A DNA stretch of 64,000 bases from Arion vulgaris (Eukaryota; Mollusca; Gastropoda; Stylommatophora; Arionidae), in the NCBI GenBank assembly GCA_020796225.1, contig CM036755.1, positions 15,129,317 to 15,193,316 of the forward strand, written 5' to 3'. The position numbers and the translations under genes are program-made. Positions 22,401-37,400 of the stretch are shown in pieces. The notes under the pieces are model-generated. The model saw only the letters and a list, made by a program, of their open reading frames with translations, had not been told where the DNA came from and ran no database searches. Within the stretch, counting starts at the first letter, position 1; every line of letters starts with the position of its first letter.

Positions 22401-25400
22401 CACAGAGCAATGGCGAATATCGCGTAAGTGTTGGGCGAATCGGTCACTGAGCCTCTTACCCGTTTCACCAATATAGGCCTTATGGCATCGTTTGCAGGTG
22501 ATAGCATAGATGATATTGCGGGACTCACACGTGAAACTGTCTTGAATGGTATAGGTAGCTTTTGGAAAAGAGACAGTACGGGTCTGTATTACATATGCAC
22601 ATGTATTACAGCGCCGCGCCACATTGGATGGTGCCAAAGTGACTGGATGTTAGGCTTGAGGCGACTGTGTACCAACAAATGGAACTGCAAGTTATATAGT
22701 ATTAAAACTAAATTACAATTTTCAATTCAAATGTTGTATCAATCCTAACATATGCTAGCAGAGTTGGAAAATGACTAAAGATATAGAAAGCAAGTTGAAT
22801 GCATTTGAAAATAGATGTCTGAAAAATAATGAATATAAAATGGAACAATTCAGGAGAAGTGATGAAATCAGAGACATGTCTGGTCAACCACTAGTGACAA
22901 CTGTTATAAAAAAGAGAAGATGGAGATATGTTGGGCACTCCTTGAGGAGAAATGATTAACGAATATCAAAGCAGGCATTGAAGTGGGATGCAAAGGGTTC
23001 AAGAAAGAGAGTCGACCTAAGGAGACCCTGAAACGAACTTTGTTGAGAGAGGCAGGAAATATCGGTCTCAGTTCCATGGAGGAGATTGAGCGAGTTGCCC
23101 AGGATAGAGATGTATGGAGAAATTACTTGCAGGCCCTATGTAACGTATAACGGTATGAGAGAAATTATTATTATTATAATTGCTTTAATATTGCATATGG
23201 CACCATGAACACTAAATGAGCATTTTACAACATGATCTTTCTCCTGACATGCTATCAGTGCCAAACTTGGATGTTGACATCAAAAGATGAAGAAACTAAG
23301 CATGACAGAGATGAAGTGTCTATGCAGAGTGCTGGGAGTATCACAAAAATATCGGTTTCGAAATGAAGATATCAGGAAAAAGGTGGATACGCCATCAGTA
23401 CCGAATTTCATCAAGCAACAACAAATAAAATGGTTCAAACACAAAAGCAACACCAGCAAATAGTGGTTCAATGTCTTTGAAAGATAATCCTCTTGATATA
23501 CATAAGTGTCAAAATTGGAAATAACAGAGACAAGAAGATAAATGCGAACTAGGATAACAGATCAGTATACTATGTGAACTCTATAAAAACAAAGGTGATA
23601 AGGAGGACTGCAACAACTACAGTGGCATCTCCCTTTTAAGTGTTACAGGCTAGGCCTTTGCACTTGTCCTTTCAAAACGACTACAGAAACTGGCAGAGCG
23701 TATTCTTCCAGAGTCACAATGTGGATTCAGAGCTGGGCGGTCAACAACGGATATGATATTTACTCTTCGACAACTACAAGAGAAATGCAGAGAAAGCCAT
23801 TGTTCATTGCTTTCGTGGATCTCACAAAGGCATTTGACACACTCAGCAGACCAGGACTCTATAAAATATTAAAACATATCGGCTGCCCCCAAAGTTGCTC
23901 CAACTGATCATCTCCTTACATGAGGGCATAAAAGCCAGTATACAGTTCGATGGTAGCACATCTGATAGCTTCGAGGTTAAGAATGGAGTCAAAGAGGGCT
24001 GTGTCCTTGCCCCCACCCTCTTTGGCATCTTCTTCGCAGTCTTGTTACGCCACGCCTTTGGGGATGCTGATGGAGATGCTTTCACCCGCTCAAGATCTGA
24101 AAACAAAAACAACAGAAATTCTTCTCAAGGAACTCCTTTTTGCTGACAATGCTGCCTTAGTTGCACACAGTGAGGCTACACTGCAATCCCTAATAAATAA
24201 TTTGGCCAGGGCATGCAACCTGTTTTCTCTGACTATAAGTGTCACCAAAACAGTGGTTTTATGTCAGGGAAATAACACATAAACAAATATCACTTTAAAT
24301 GGTAACCATCTAACCCCAGTTAAAAAATTCTGCTATCTTGGGTCCATAGTCACCGCCAGCTTTGCTCTTGATGAAGAAATCAACGCGCGAATAGGAAGCT
24401 GCATACTACTTTCGGCAAACAATCAAAGAGAGCAGGGGACAACAATAAAATAAATATTGCAGACGAAGATTCAAATATATCGAGCCTGTGTATATATAGC
24501 TCTTTACTTTATGGCTCAGAAACATGGACACCTTACACAAGACACGAGAGGAGGCGTAACATCTTTCACCTTCGATGTCTCCGCAAGATTAGGAACATCA
24601 GGTGGTACGACAAGATAACCAACTCAGAAGTACTGCAACGTGCAAACTTGCCTTCCATCATGGGCATGCTCAGCAGTAGAAGACCTAGGCTAGGGCATGT
24701 GCAAAGAATGGACAATGGCTGCATTCCAAAACAAATGTTGTTCTGTGAACTTTCGGAGAGGAAGAGGCACCAAGGCAGACCACTGCTCAGATATAAAGAT
24801 GTCTGCAAGACCTTAATGAATAAATTTCCTATCGGTCCCAGCAAATGGGAAAAACTGTCTGATGATCGAGATATATTGAAAACAACATTGCGCGAAGGTG
24901 CAACATCTTTTGAAGAGAGACTTAAGGATGAGCTGAAAGACAAGAGAGACTTAAGGATGAGCTGAAAGACAAGAGAGACGAGCGAAAACTCAGAAGCTGT
25001 CACAGTGAAACACTTGCCAATTGACCGTCTATAAAGACGAAAAAGGCTATGTGAACCTACTGAAGCACATATCCCCTTCTACATTCCTTTCCATCTCCAA
25101 GGTACTATCTTCTGTATAATTGTTTAAATATAGAATTCCCTTAACCGATTGGCTACTGAATTGAAAAACGGGTTGTGGCTGAATTAAATTTATGTCCCAT
25201 TTCCCCATTGCAGGTGTATGTACAAATTCAGCTGCAGTTTCCTTAATTATTAACAGATGTTATAAGTAATAAACCATTTTGTAGGTAAATGATTTTTTTC
25301 TTTAAGATAGATCTAAACAAATACACAGTGGTGCTCTCAGCGGCTTATGGGAGCCAATCAGTTAAATTTCTCCTGCATTGTTTTTTATTTCCTCAATTTC

Positions 25401-28400
25401 AGATACCACATGCTTTCAAGGATTCTTCAGCTACAATGAAATGCAGCCAATCCTTCGTCATTTCTGTGTGTATCACATTAATGCTCCAGGACAAGACGAT
25501 GGCGCACTGTATCTCAAGCCAGAGTATGTACTCTGTAACAAATATTTGTTGGAGGTGTTTAATATGTGGTTTATTTCTTTAGTTGATGGGGCATGCTTAA
25601 TAGGCAGCCTATAAAATAAAAGTGTTAGACACAGCTTTATTTGAGTGATGAAATATGGAACCAGTATTTCTTAGCTGCTAAGATAATTTTCAGCCAGGGT
25701 AATGTTTGTTGGTTAACAGAACCGACTTGAAGTCACTCCTAGCAGACTCATCATTTCTCCTTCTGCAGAAAGTATACTGATGGCTTTTGTGATTCGCAAG
25801 TTAGACATACTTCATTTATCCTTTCAATTTTCCAACGTGTGCAACATGTAATAAAAACTGCAGTTTTAGTGTAGCAGCAGTATCATTCAACTTCTACTTC
25901 CATTGTTCTCAGACATCGACTTGCTATGTCTATTTCTAAAGTAGTTACTGTTCAACTAAAGTTTATGTACAGCTTATCTTGGACTGGCCATGTGTGTTTC
26001 CTCTGTTCATTGAATGTTTGCAATATAGATATGAGAAATACATCATGCATGTCATCTTACTGGTGCCACATGTGCCTACATCAGCAGGGCTTATCTTGTA
26101 CTTGTTAAACAGATGGTACCTCAGTCTATTGTGCCCAGTACATAACTCTTGCTACTTGCTTTTCTCTACTGGACTGGTAGTATGCATCATCTTTTTGATG
26201 GCCATGGTGTTCTCTTGCGCATTTGTCCTTGTAATCCATTTTTATCCATGCCGTTGTTTCCACATATTCTCATAGGTCATACTTTCTGTCTGGCAACCTG
26301 CTATCTTCCTTTGCTAATAAGCCTGCTGCACTGTTGTTGCCAGGTATACTGCAGTGGGATGGTACACACTGTATTGCCACTCTTGAAATAATTGTGCAAA
26401 TTTGGTGTAGTGTTGCGTGCACTTTCTTAAAGTTATCTCCTTGAGTCTTCAGGACAGTGATTACTGATAGTGCATCAATCAAAAATACATTTTCTTGTAC
26501 ACATTTTTCAAAAATTATGGCCTGTCTCTGCTTGTAGCTTTCTCTGCTTGTAGGACCTCGACCTCTGTAGTTGTTGTATCTTCCTGTAGCTATTGTCAGC
26601 TTTCTATGTTTCGTACTGTGAAGGATACCCCTCCTTGATTTTCAGTAGCATTTGTTACAGACCAGTCATGTGAAGTGTTTCTCTATGTAATCATTTGTCA
26701 AGAATTTGTTTTCTTCATGTGTCTGGTGGTTTCTACCTACTATCTCTGTGATATTCTCGTTGAACTCTGGGAATTTACCTTTCAATACTTTCCCTATGTT
26801 GGTATTTCTGAGTGGTTTTGGTGTGATTTCAGCCCATGATGATTTTTCATCATCTTGGTTGTTGCTGCAAAGTTGGTTCATTTTAATTTATCCCTTACTA
26901 GCCCATAGTAAGGGGTACATTTATTCTGTGGTACATTGGGTGGTCTTCTAGTCTCGTGAACTTTTCTTCTTGGTTTAGCATTCAGCTGTCTGTCCTCCTT
27001 TGGCTGCAGACTTGTTACCTATCTCATTGCTCCTGTAATAATTCTCATATTTTCTCTCTCTGCGATCCCATTCTCATATTTGAATTCTGTACATGGTTGA
27101 TTTTATTAAAAGTTGGATTGTCTATGCAGCAATTCCTTAATCCAAGGTAGACCACATCAACTTAGTGGTCATTGAATTACTTTAGTATGTCTCCCATTTC
27201 CATACCCAATACATCAACTATTTGCACATTCAATGCCAGTCCGTCTGCACTTTACTTGATAAATCCTTAAAACTACTTTATTTGTTCATTCTTTTCATAA
27301 TAGAATCATTCACTGATCTTACTCTTTTTGGGTCTCTGGCACTCCTTTGTCACCGTTGCTCTGCCCATACAGGACATATCCACTGTATCATTCCACCAAG
27401 GTCCAAGATGATTGGACAAAGGGAGTTCTGGTGGTATTTCATCTGGCATTTTGATGCAGAATGTGCAAAGAATATCATGGATTTTGTTTTTATATTTTGT
27501 AAAACTACAGTACTTTGTTTTTACTTGTTTCGCCAAAGAGGATGGCAGCATTAGAGATAAGGTGTCAAGCCGGGACAACATTCACTGTGTCCTTTGGTCT
27601 AGAAGTCATTATTTTTTGGGGCTGCTGTCATTCTGAATAGACAAGCCTGTATTGAGTAGTTCTGGCTCAGTGACATCTCTTGTCTATTTGTTGTGGTATT
27701 TATCCGCTCATTTTAAAAAAATCTAGCATTGAAATTCATATATGTAACCATTTGCTAGGCAGTTCTGACAGTTCCACTATACTTTTGTTCCCAACTGACT
27801 GTCTCTTCTCTGTCTTCGTGCCTCTACTGAAAGCATTGATAGCAGAGCAGTCTCCATAGCTTGTGTGATGATTCTCATGTGTTGTTGAAATTTATATAAT
27901 TATAGTGGAAGTATATTGTCACCTTGGTAGAACCACCATACCAACGCTGCAGAAAAAGTTATACCATGTGGTCCTCTCATTCACAGTGGTGAGTCTTATC
28001 TAACTATCATCCAGTCTCTCATCATGTAGGTCATCATCATCATCAAATAGCTTGTCCTGAGCAGAACCCTGCCACCCCAACAGTCCTCCGGAATTTCTCT
28101 CATATGCCAGATGTCCTGCCTCTGCAGCTATCATGTTCAAACCATCAGTTACATCCTGAATCCATCTTCTCCATGGTCTTCCTCTTCTTCTCTTTGCCGG
28201 TATGCATGCTTCCATGATGGTCTTCTCAGCCCTTCATGTCTTTTTATATGTCCAAAATATCTCAATTTTCTCTTTCTTATTTGTAGCATCAGCCAGTTTT
28301 CTTTGATTTTGAGTTCTCTCTGGATAGATCTATTTGTTCTCTTCTCTGTCCAAGATATACAGACTCTTCTGTAACACTTATATTCAAAATTCATCATGTA

Positions 28401-31400
28401 GGTACACCTTGGAATTAAGATCATTTGACTCATGAGGCCTGTAATACATGATTTGGTTTAAAAAACACATTCTGAGAAAATACAGCTTAAAACTGAATAG
28501 CAGACTTTCTTCAACAACTGTATGGTTTTATAAAAACTCTTTATCCTGCCTGAACTATGATTACAAATGCAAACAGCTAAAGAACTGTAAACACAAACAT
28601 GTAGGGATACGACGTAACATTTCTATGTTGCACACTGACTTCTACAACAATCATGATTTTCTTGTTGTACCAAACTGCTGCAGTTGGTTGCATGTTCACT
28701 CAGTTATGATACTAAAATGATTTGTTGTTACTTTCTTCAATATTTGATGAACACATTGCATGTTGGTGTCAAAAGTGACATGTAATACTGGTGGTGCATC
28801 ATGGATTTACTGCATTCAATTCTGAATTTGTTGTTGATTTATTTGCTTTGTGTGTAAATTATTCAATATTTAAATTCATAAATGTGTCTTTTATATCGGT
28901 CATTATTACAAAACTGAAAATAGCATTGAACAGTACATGAAGGGACATCAAAGATAAGGGATAAGAGGTGTGCATAACCGGCTAGTTCATCACAGAAACC
29001 ACTAACATGTATATTCTGTCACCTGTAGGAGACTGAGCACTTATAGTACTACCATAAATACAGTGAAGTTCAGTCAAATCAATTGCCTGAACAGTTTTTT
29101 GTTTGTTTTTGTGAAACAATGTGTAGGAGAAAACTGAAGTAGTTTTGCATGATTGTGTGCATGAATATAATAAATATACATCACATCAAAATAAATGGAA
29201 CTGTAGATGTAAGTGTATATATATATTGACATTTAATTACTAGAACTGACCTTATAACATGCTGGACAGACCCATAGGTGTTCAGTCTCTTTAGTTTTCT
29301 TCAAAATTCTGCCCTTTGCAAACTCTAGCAAGATGCAGAAAATGTTGAAGATTCATTACATGCATCTATTCTGAACTTGTTCTGAACTGAATGAAGGTTT
29401 GCATATATGCAAGAAATGTTAATCACATCTGATGTGTTTTTGTGGATCAACATCGAATCTTTCTGACATTGCTGATTGTTGGATGAGAATAAGAATGAAA
29501 TTTGATAGCAGTGTTAGATTGCTGACACATTAAGAGTAGCACACAGACATCAAGTGTTGACATCTAGATAGACATGTCAGACATGTAGAGACTACTTTAA
29601 ACATCGTGGATCATACTACAGGCAGAGGTGTGATTAGGAAATTGGGAAATCCTATTACGGGAACAAAGATTCCTTCATATGGTAGAGACTTCTTCTTCTT
29701 CTTCTTCTTCAGCGATCTCTGGTCATGCGCTTAATTTACTGTGGACCACAAACTGGGCAGACAGCTTCAGGTCTGTCAGGTTTCCCAAAGCTTAGTTTTC
29801 AGGTCGACTGGGTGTGGCCACATGTTGCTTCTCAGCTCACACAGAAGAGGACAGTCTTGCAGGATATGCTCTGGTGTCTGTTCTGCCTGCTGACACTGGC
29901 AGAGAGCTGTTTGACTTATTCCTAGTCTGTATAAGTGTTTGTTGAATCTGCAGTGTCCGTGCGTAGTCAAAAATAATGACCTGGTCTGTTCTGCTTAGGT
30001 CTTTGAGGGAGTCTTTCCATAATCATATCCAGTGTTTGTCTTCCAGTCTACTGCAGATTTTCTCTGTATGAGGGTTTTGACCTCTTGAAAAGACAAGGGT
30101 TGGTAAATTGCTCTTTGGCACTGCCCTCCTTAGCTAAGACATCAGCACTCTCATTGCCTGCAATGCCACAGTGAGATGGAATCCACTGCAAGTGAATTTC
30201 TGCCTTTTTCTGAAAGCTGAGCAAGTTCTCTTTGTAGTTTTTGTACTGTGCTGTCAGTGGATTTAACCTCCAGGGCTTGTATAGCTGACAATGAGTCTGT
30301 AAGAAATACCATCTTGCTTGCAGCTGCTTGCAGCTTATTCATGTGCTGTGCTGCCATCAGAAGGGCTATGAGTTCTGCTTTGTAGTTGGAACATATTCTT
30401 CCAGTAGGAGCCGCTAGAGACACAGTGGTAGCATCTGGGTGCCTAATGTACACTCCTGCTCCACCATTCATGGTTGCTCCATTGCCGATCCATCTGTGTA
30501 AATTCTTATCCAGCTGTCTTCTTGAAACATGTAATGGAGATGTTCCATTGTAATTGCTTTTTTCACTAGATTAGGCTCCGCATCTTTGCTTAATAATTTA
30601 GGGATGGAGGTTGAGAAGTTTAGTGGTACTGAGTCTGGTTCCCAGTGATCAAAAGCAATTCTTCAGGTATGGAATTATGATTTAGTAGTTCCAAGTATGA
30701 CTTTCCTATTTCTTTTGCTTTGTGGTTTAGACTTGTGCGCTTTAGTCTGTTCTTTGTTCTAGCCGCCATTTTTTCATGCAGTGGATGGTGAGGCATTCTT
30801 TGATCCTTTCAGTCTGTAGAATCACTTTTTTCCTTCTTCTGTCTTCCAAAGGCTGGATGTTGGCTGCCTTTTCCATTTCTACAATTGGTGTAGATTTCAT
30901 GGCTCCCAAAATAGTACGCAGACACCTGTTTTGTGTTTTTCCAGTATCGATTTGTTTGAATGGGCTGCTGATATCCATGTCGATGATGCATATTCGAAGG
31001 TCGGTCTAACTGCACCAGTGTACACCTGACTCAGGATTCGAATATCAGCTCCCAGGTAGTTCCAAGCCAGCTTCGCATCACACTTTGTTCCTCATAGCCT
31101 TTCTGTTTGTTTCCATTATGTGATGTTTCCATGTCAGACGACTGTCAAAGCTTAACTCCCAAAAAGGTTGGAGTATGGGAACGGGAACGATATCATCGTT
31201 AAATTTCAGTCTGAAGTGTTCTTCCTTTGTTGACAATGAGAAAAGCGTTGCTATAGTTTTGCTTCGGTTTATTTCTAGACCCCATTTACTTGCCCACATT
31301 ATGACGCTGTTCAGGCTGGCCTGGAGTTTAAAGATGGCAGGACCCAGAAACTCTGAGGTGTACCACACAGCTAGATCATCAGCATGGAGAGAGTGTGATA

Positions 31401-34400
31401 CATGTCTGGGCAGAGTTTGTGGCAGATCATTAATATATACCAGGAAAAGCAATGGGGACAGTACGCCCTGTGGACTCCTGCTCTTAATTTGAATCTGGGA
31501 CTGTGCACTCCATCCAATTTTACAGATGCTTGTCTATGGGTAAGAAAGTCTTTTATCCAATAGTACATTCTACCCGTATTCCACTGCGTAAGAGCTTGAG
31601 TAGCAAACCATCTTTCCAGACTTTGTCGAAGGCCTTAGACATGTCGAAGAACACTTTGAGGGTTTTCTTCTTTTCCTGGAAGCCATTTTCTATGTCCTGT
31701 GCGAGGTATGCCACTTGGTCATCAGTGCTTCTATGCTGCCTGTAGCCTGTCTGGGCTGGATCCAGTTTATGGTTGGATTCTAAAACCACTGGAGCTAGTG
31801 GTTATCACTCTCTCCAGCAGTTTTGCAGTGCAACTTAGCAAACTTATAGGTCTGTAGCTCTGGATCCTTTTGTCTTTTCCACTTTGAAAATTGGGTGGAT
31901 TGTGGCATTTTTCCAGATGTCTGGGACTCTTCCCTGTCTCCAACTATTGTTAAAAATCTGGAGTAGAAGACTCTGTTCAATTGGGCCTATTTGTTTGAGC
32001 ATGTCGTTTGATACTCCATCTGGTCCCGGGCCTTTTTACGATTGAGCTTTTTCAGTGCTCTCTGCAGCTCAGTCAGTGTGATGTCTACCTCCATACAGGG
32101 TTCACTTGTTGCTTTTTTTGAATGTAGCATTTATCTCACTTCTGACTTCTTTTCCTTGCTCCTGACTTATTGAGCATGAGCTTTCTTGCTTGTAACACTG
32201 GGCCATCAGGGTGGCTGCTCGCTTCCTGTGAGAAGTTGTTCTCCTTGCTAGAGAACTGTTTTCCCTCTAGATGGGTTGTCATTGTTCAGGGCTTTTGTAA
32301 GTCTCCACAACTTTTGAGTATCTTTTTCCATGTTCAAAGAGGCTGTCTTTTCTTTCCAGGATTTTCTACACTGCTGGTTTCTTTCTCTAACATAAAGGCC
32401 CTTGCTCTATTGTGTTGCATTACATTTTGGTCCGTTGGTGCGAGTTTCATTGTATTTCTGGCACTGCAAAGCGAGCTATGGAGAACTTCCATCTCTGGTG
32501 TCCAATATGGCTTGTAGTTTTTCTCCTCCCTCTGGGTATAGCCTTTTTGCAGCATCTAAAATGGCTTTATTGAATGAACGTGCATCTCTGTCCACTTTTC
32601 CTGATTGATTAATTTCTTTACAGTACTTGTCTGCTAGTTCTTGGAATAGCTTCCAGTCTGCCTTTTGTAATTCCAACTAGGGGCAGAGTTTGTAAGTTCC
32701 TCCTTGTTAATGTATTTATGAGGAGTTTCACTGGTCTATGGTCACTACCCCCAATCTGGTCGCAGACTTGCCTTTCGGTTATCCTGTGAATGCTCGCCTG
32801 AGCAAAGCCAGATCTGGGGTGCTTGCATGCGCCACCGTCGTGAGTAACATGTGTGAGGATCATCTGGGTGGTTGAGAATGGTGAGACTGTTGGTGATCAG
32901 CCATTCTTCAAGGCTTTCACCCCGAGGATCTAGCGTGTCATAGCCCCAGCTTGGTGAGTGGCTGTTGAAGTCTCCTACTATAAGCAAGTTGTCATCTTGA
33001 ACTTTGATAGCTTCCAGCTCAGTTTGAATGGAGGGTGGTTAGTATATATTGTATAGTGTCATCTTAGTGTTGTTGATAAGGAGTTGAACAGCTATGAATT
33101 CTGTGCTCATCTGATTGGGCCTGTGAAGTTCAACTGCCGGTATGGAATTACGAACTAGTGTTACTACTCCACCCCTATGTCTATTTTCTCTATCCTGACG
33201 GAAGGTTTCAAATCCTCTAATGCTGAATCTATTTTCCGGATTAAGGTGCGTCTCTTGGATACAGCAGATGTCAATCTTTTCTGCTCGCAGACGTTCCTCT
33301 AGCTCTCGTTTTTGTTGGTTACCCCTTCTGCATTCCATTGCATAATTGTGAGGGTGAAAGTTTGTCCTTGCTGCCAGTAGTAATACCCTGTCCTCCCTGG
33401 CTTTGCAAGAATCACAGGCCGCCAGTAGCTAATGGTGGACCCCTTCGAGGCAGGGGGTCCGGTCCCACCACCACCTGGCTGTTCCCATGGTGGTGGCACC
33501 ACAGTTATATAAATATTTGCGAATGGCCATTTGAGTTGTTCGTATGTGTCGATTCCTCCCGCCAATAATGGCTGACACATTCCGTTTCTGAGGACATCTT
33601 TTTTGAGGTTGTTCTCTAGACAGTTGCAGTCCCCTGCTGACGAGATCTGTCTTCCCGGGTTTGTCTGGAGTCGTCCTATTCTAGATGACTTCAGCCTTCT
33701 GTTGCCGGGCTCACCAACCCAGGCTTTTATGCAGGGTGTGCTCCCTGGACACTGTAGTTTAATACCTTATGCTTAAGGGAAAGTGTCATAGAAGTAGAAG
33801 ACAAGACAAGAAAAGGATGTCCTCCTCAAGAGAGAGAGGACAAGTGCTATTTGTCCCATAGCTGGGGATGGGTTGGTTGCAGCCAGAGCATTTACCACTC
33901 GCCGGTGGGTTCTGCACTGTCACCTTATGAGGCCCCATCCTGCTCCCCGCCTTTTGGTCTGGCCTTCACCTTCAGTCTGTTCGGCTTGGTTAGACCTGCC
34001 AGGAGTTAGACTCCCGCCGACATAGCCTGAAGGATCCTAAAGGCACACAAACCCTCCAACCGCGATAAGGTAGGCTAATATGGAGGGTGGTAGAGACTGA
34101 TTCATCACTATTCTCTTAAGGTAGCAGAGAACTCATAAATCTTTCTGTTCACAAGGCTTTTTTTTGGACATTTTTTTAATTTTAATAAAAAAACCTATTT
34201 ACATTCCATTTTTTTTAGAATAAATTTTTTATCTTGACAACACAAAAATACCCAGACAATTTCTTAAGTTTTTTAAATTGTGTGTTTTTTTTTTTGAATT
34301 TTTTTCCCAAAACAGGCATGATTTTTTAACCCTGAGTCCCTTTTGAGGTATGTTGAAAAGGTACCATTTATGAAAAGTTTTGCTATATTTTGTTTGAATT

Positions 34401-37400
34401 GTGATTTTTTTTAAACCCTTTTTTAGTAAATGCTACTAGTTCATTAATCAAAAGGTAAACGTTTCTATTTAATGACTCTGGGGAATAAATTTTTTAATAA
34501 TTTTTTACTGTTTTTTTCCTTTTTACTTATTTCTATTTAAAAAAATGAGAAGGATAACATTCCCCCAAACCCTTCTTTTTTCAGATAAAATGTTGTAGAT
34601 AAAAATTTAATTTTTATAACAAAAACATTTTCAAATTGTTCATTTCCCAAAATCCCCTTTGTAGCTCAAATTATAATTATATAAATTTTTTAATTCCCCA
34701 ACCCTTTTTTCTATTTTTTCCTTTATCTTTTTTTTTTCAACCACATTTTTGTAAAGGCTTGGAAAATTAGTTTCTATCTTGTGTCAAGTGTGTTTTTTTG
34801 ATCAGCCCATCCCTTTCAGGGGACTCTGAGATTTTATCCATCGTGTTTTTGGCCTGCCTCATGCTCTCCCTAGGAAATTATTGAGGCCCGTGATGGTGGT
34901 AAATGTGGCCCCTAAAGAGGGCCCAAACCCATTGATTTTTTTTGTTTTTGGGATGTACTGTAGGGCTGGTATTTTTAAACGATGTTTGATATTCTCGTTT
35001 CTACCCCTTTTCCCAACGTTGACAGCTTTCGTAACATCTCTTTTCCGCTACCCCAATTTTTTTCTTTTTGTGTGGGAAAAAAAATTTTTTTTTGGGCCCT
35101 TTAATGCGAAATTGGGAATAAAATCAGTTTATCAGTTGTCTTTTGACTGCCATGTTAATGTTGGATTTTTTAAAAATTTTTGACATTTGGGAAAATTGCC
35201 CTGCATTTGCTTCTGGCATCAAAGTCTAAATTTTTTTTTTTCATTTTTCCATCTACTGTTTTTTTTGGGAGATTTTTTAAATTTTCCGGGAGTCCAGATT
35301 TTACTAATTAATTGTTTTTTTTAATTTGCCCTTTTTTTTTGTTGACCTACTTTGTCAAAAATTTTTTTTTTGGAGGTTTTAAATTTTTGCATGTCATTTT
35401 TTTCAATTTCTTAAAATTCCATTTATTGTTTAATTCATTTTGAATCACTTTGACTGCCAAGGGATGGGCCCCTTTACCTTTAAAAGGGTTAATTTGCATG
35501 TTTGGCATATATGCCCAATGTCTCTAGACCTTAATTGTTTTTTGTGTTACTTTTAGATTTGTTGGTTTTTTTTCAATTTTGTCTGTTTTTATTCTTTGAA
35601 AAAACTACATTACTGCATGTTTTATTTTTGTCAAAAGGGGAAAAAGACAGAAATAAAATCTTTTCAATTTGGGAAAAAAAAATGTATGAAACCCCAAAGG
35701 GGAAATGAAATTAGAAAATCTCTTGGGCCCAAAAAATTTTTTAAAGGAATTTTGCTTTCTGTTTTTCCCCCTAGAAACCCGGCCAGTCTGGGCATCCCTT
35801 AGGGGGTTCTGGCTGATTTTTTCATGGGAAAAAAAACTTTTTAAACAGTGTTCCATTTATATATCATTCTATTAGATTTTTTGTAACCACACCATTAATT
35901 TTTTGAGGGTGTAAAAAAAGCATTCCTTTTAAATACATATTTAAAAAATATTGAAGCAAAATTTGGGTAAGAGGTGTTTAGACCAATTTGTGGGAAAAAT
36001 GAAGGGGGGGGAAAACATAAGAACAATTTGTACTTTGGGGAAAAATGGGTTTTGGGCCAAAAAAACAATGAAAATCTCCTCAAGTGGTTTGGGTGCTGAT
36101 CCCCTCTGGAGAGTGGGGAAAAAAGGGTCAAAAATAACTGAAAGGTGAAATTTAAAAACAAGTTTCCTGGAATAAAAACCCTTTTTTTTTCACACCAAAA
36201 AAAACATAAAAAATTTAAAAAAAAAGCCATACAAAGAAATTGCTTGGATTTAAGAAAATAAATGGGCCCCTCCCCAAACCCAAAAAAATTTTTGGTCTAC
36301 CTGGGGGGTTTGGGGCCCATCATGGAATATGGGTCCAGCTCTTGGAAAAACCCCAAAAAAAAAACACACAGAAACTAGACAAGGGGAAAACATGGGCCCC
36401 AAGAATAAAATCTGGGAACAAAAAAGCGTCCTTTTCAAAATAAAACTGGACAAGAACCCTGCAGAAAATTTTAAAAATCACCCAGTTTGAAAAACTAAAA
36501 AGGGTTTAAAAAAACACCCCCTACCCCCAAAATTCCAAAAAAAACCAAGAAATTGCAAGGAAAAATCCCAACCATCTGGTGGGGAAAATTTTCCCTTTTT
36601 AAAGACCCCTCCGAAAATGACCCAGAAATGGAACCCCAAAACCGAGCCCGTGGACATCTACCAAAAATTTTCCCCCCAAACCAAAATCCGAATAATCCAA
36701 AAATACATCCCGAGCAAGGCAATTACTTCCCCAAGGGGAACAGGAAAAGTCCACCAGGCCTTTGGCCCTGTTCACGATGGTTAAAAAAGATCTAAACACC
36801 CCCCAACCTTTCCCGGGTTTAAAAAACAAAAAATCTCCTGAAACAATCCAGGAAAATGATCTGAAGAAAACATGGGGGGATCCCCAGGACACAGTATAAA
36901 TACACTAAAAAGAAAAACTCAGACCACAGCCCCAGATTTTGAATTTAAATTTCACCTCTTGGGGGAACCCCCCAAAAATGGGTCCCCAGGGGCTGCAGCC
37001 CCGCCCCCTGGTTGGGGCACCTAAGGAAAAACCCCGGCACATCCTCCCAAAACTCCTGGGCTTTGGGAGGAAAGGGGGATTAGAAGGCCCGCCTTGAAAC
37101 CATAAAAATAAAAAATTTGGGGGCCGGGGGAAAATTCAAGCCCCCGCCCTGTTTATAATTTTTCCCAAAAGGGCTTTAAACAAAAAATTGATTGAAGAAG
37201 AAGAAGAAGAAATTTTTCTGTTTCCCTTTAAGGGGGTTTAGTGTAATGGGCAAAAATTTTTCCGGGGTTTTCTTTAATGTAAATTTTTATAACCATTTTG
37301 GTTTCACTTAGAAAGAGAAAAAAAAATAAAAAAATTAAAATTTTTTAAAAACAATACAAAATACAGAAAAAAATTTAAAATTTTTGGTTTTAACTAATAA

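Noticed and set aside
22344..22637. Stand-alone GIY-YIG nuclease gene (host repair factor)
   Set aside because: It is the C-terminal module of a Penelope element, with pLTR sequence adjacent and matching fuller copies at 17.7 and 49.4 kb.
27306..27581. 91-codon minus-strand ORF as a gene
   Set aside because: Its N-terminal third is antisense to a PLE pLTR fragment, and the remainder has no recognisable domain.
35595..37150. Several ORFs of 65-110 codons in the homopolymer-rich block
   Set aside because: Composed of Lys/Phe/Gly/Pro runs from inflated homopolymers. Sequence quality is too doubtful to call proteins.
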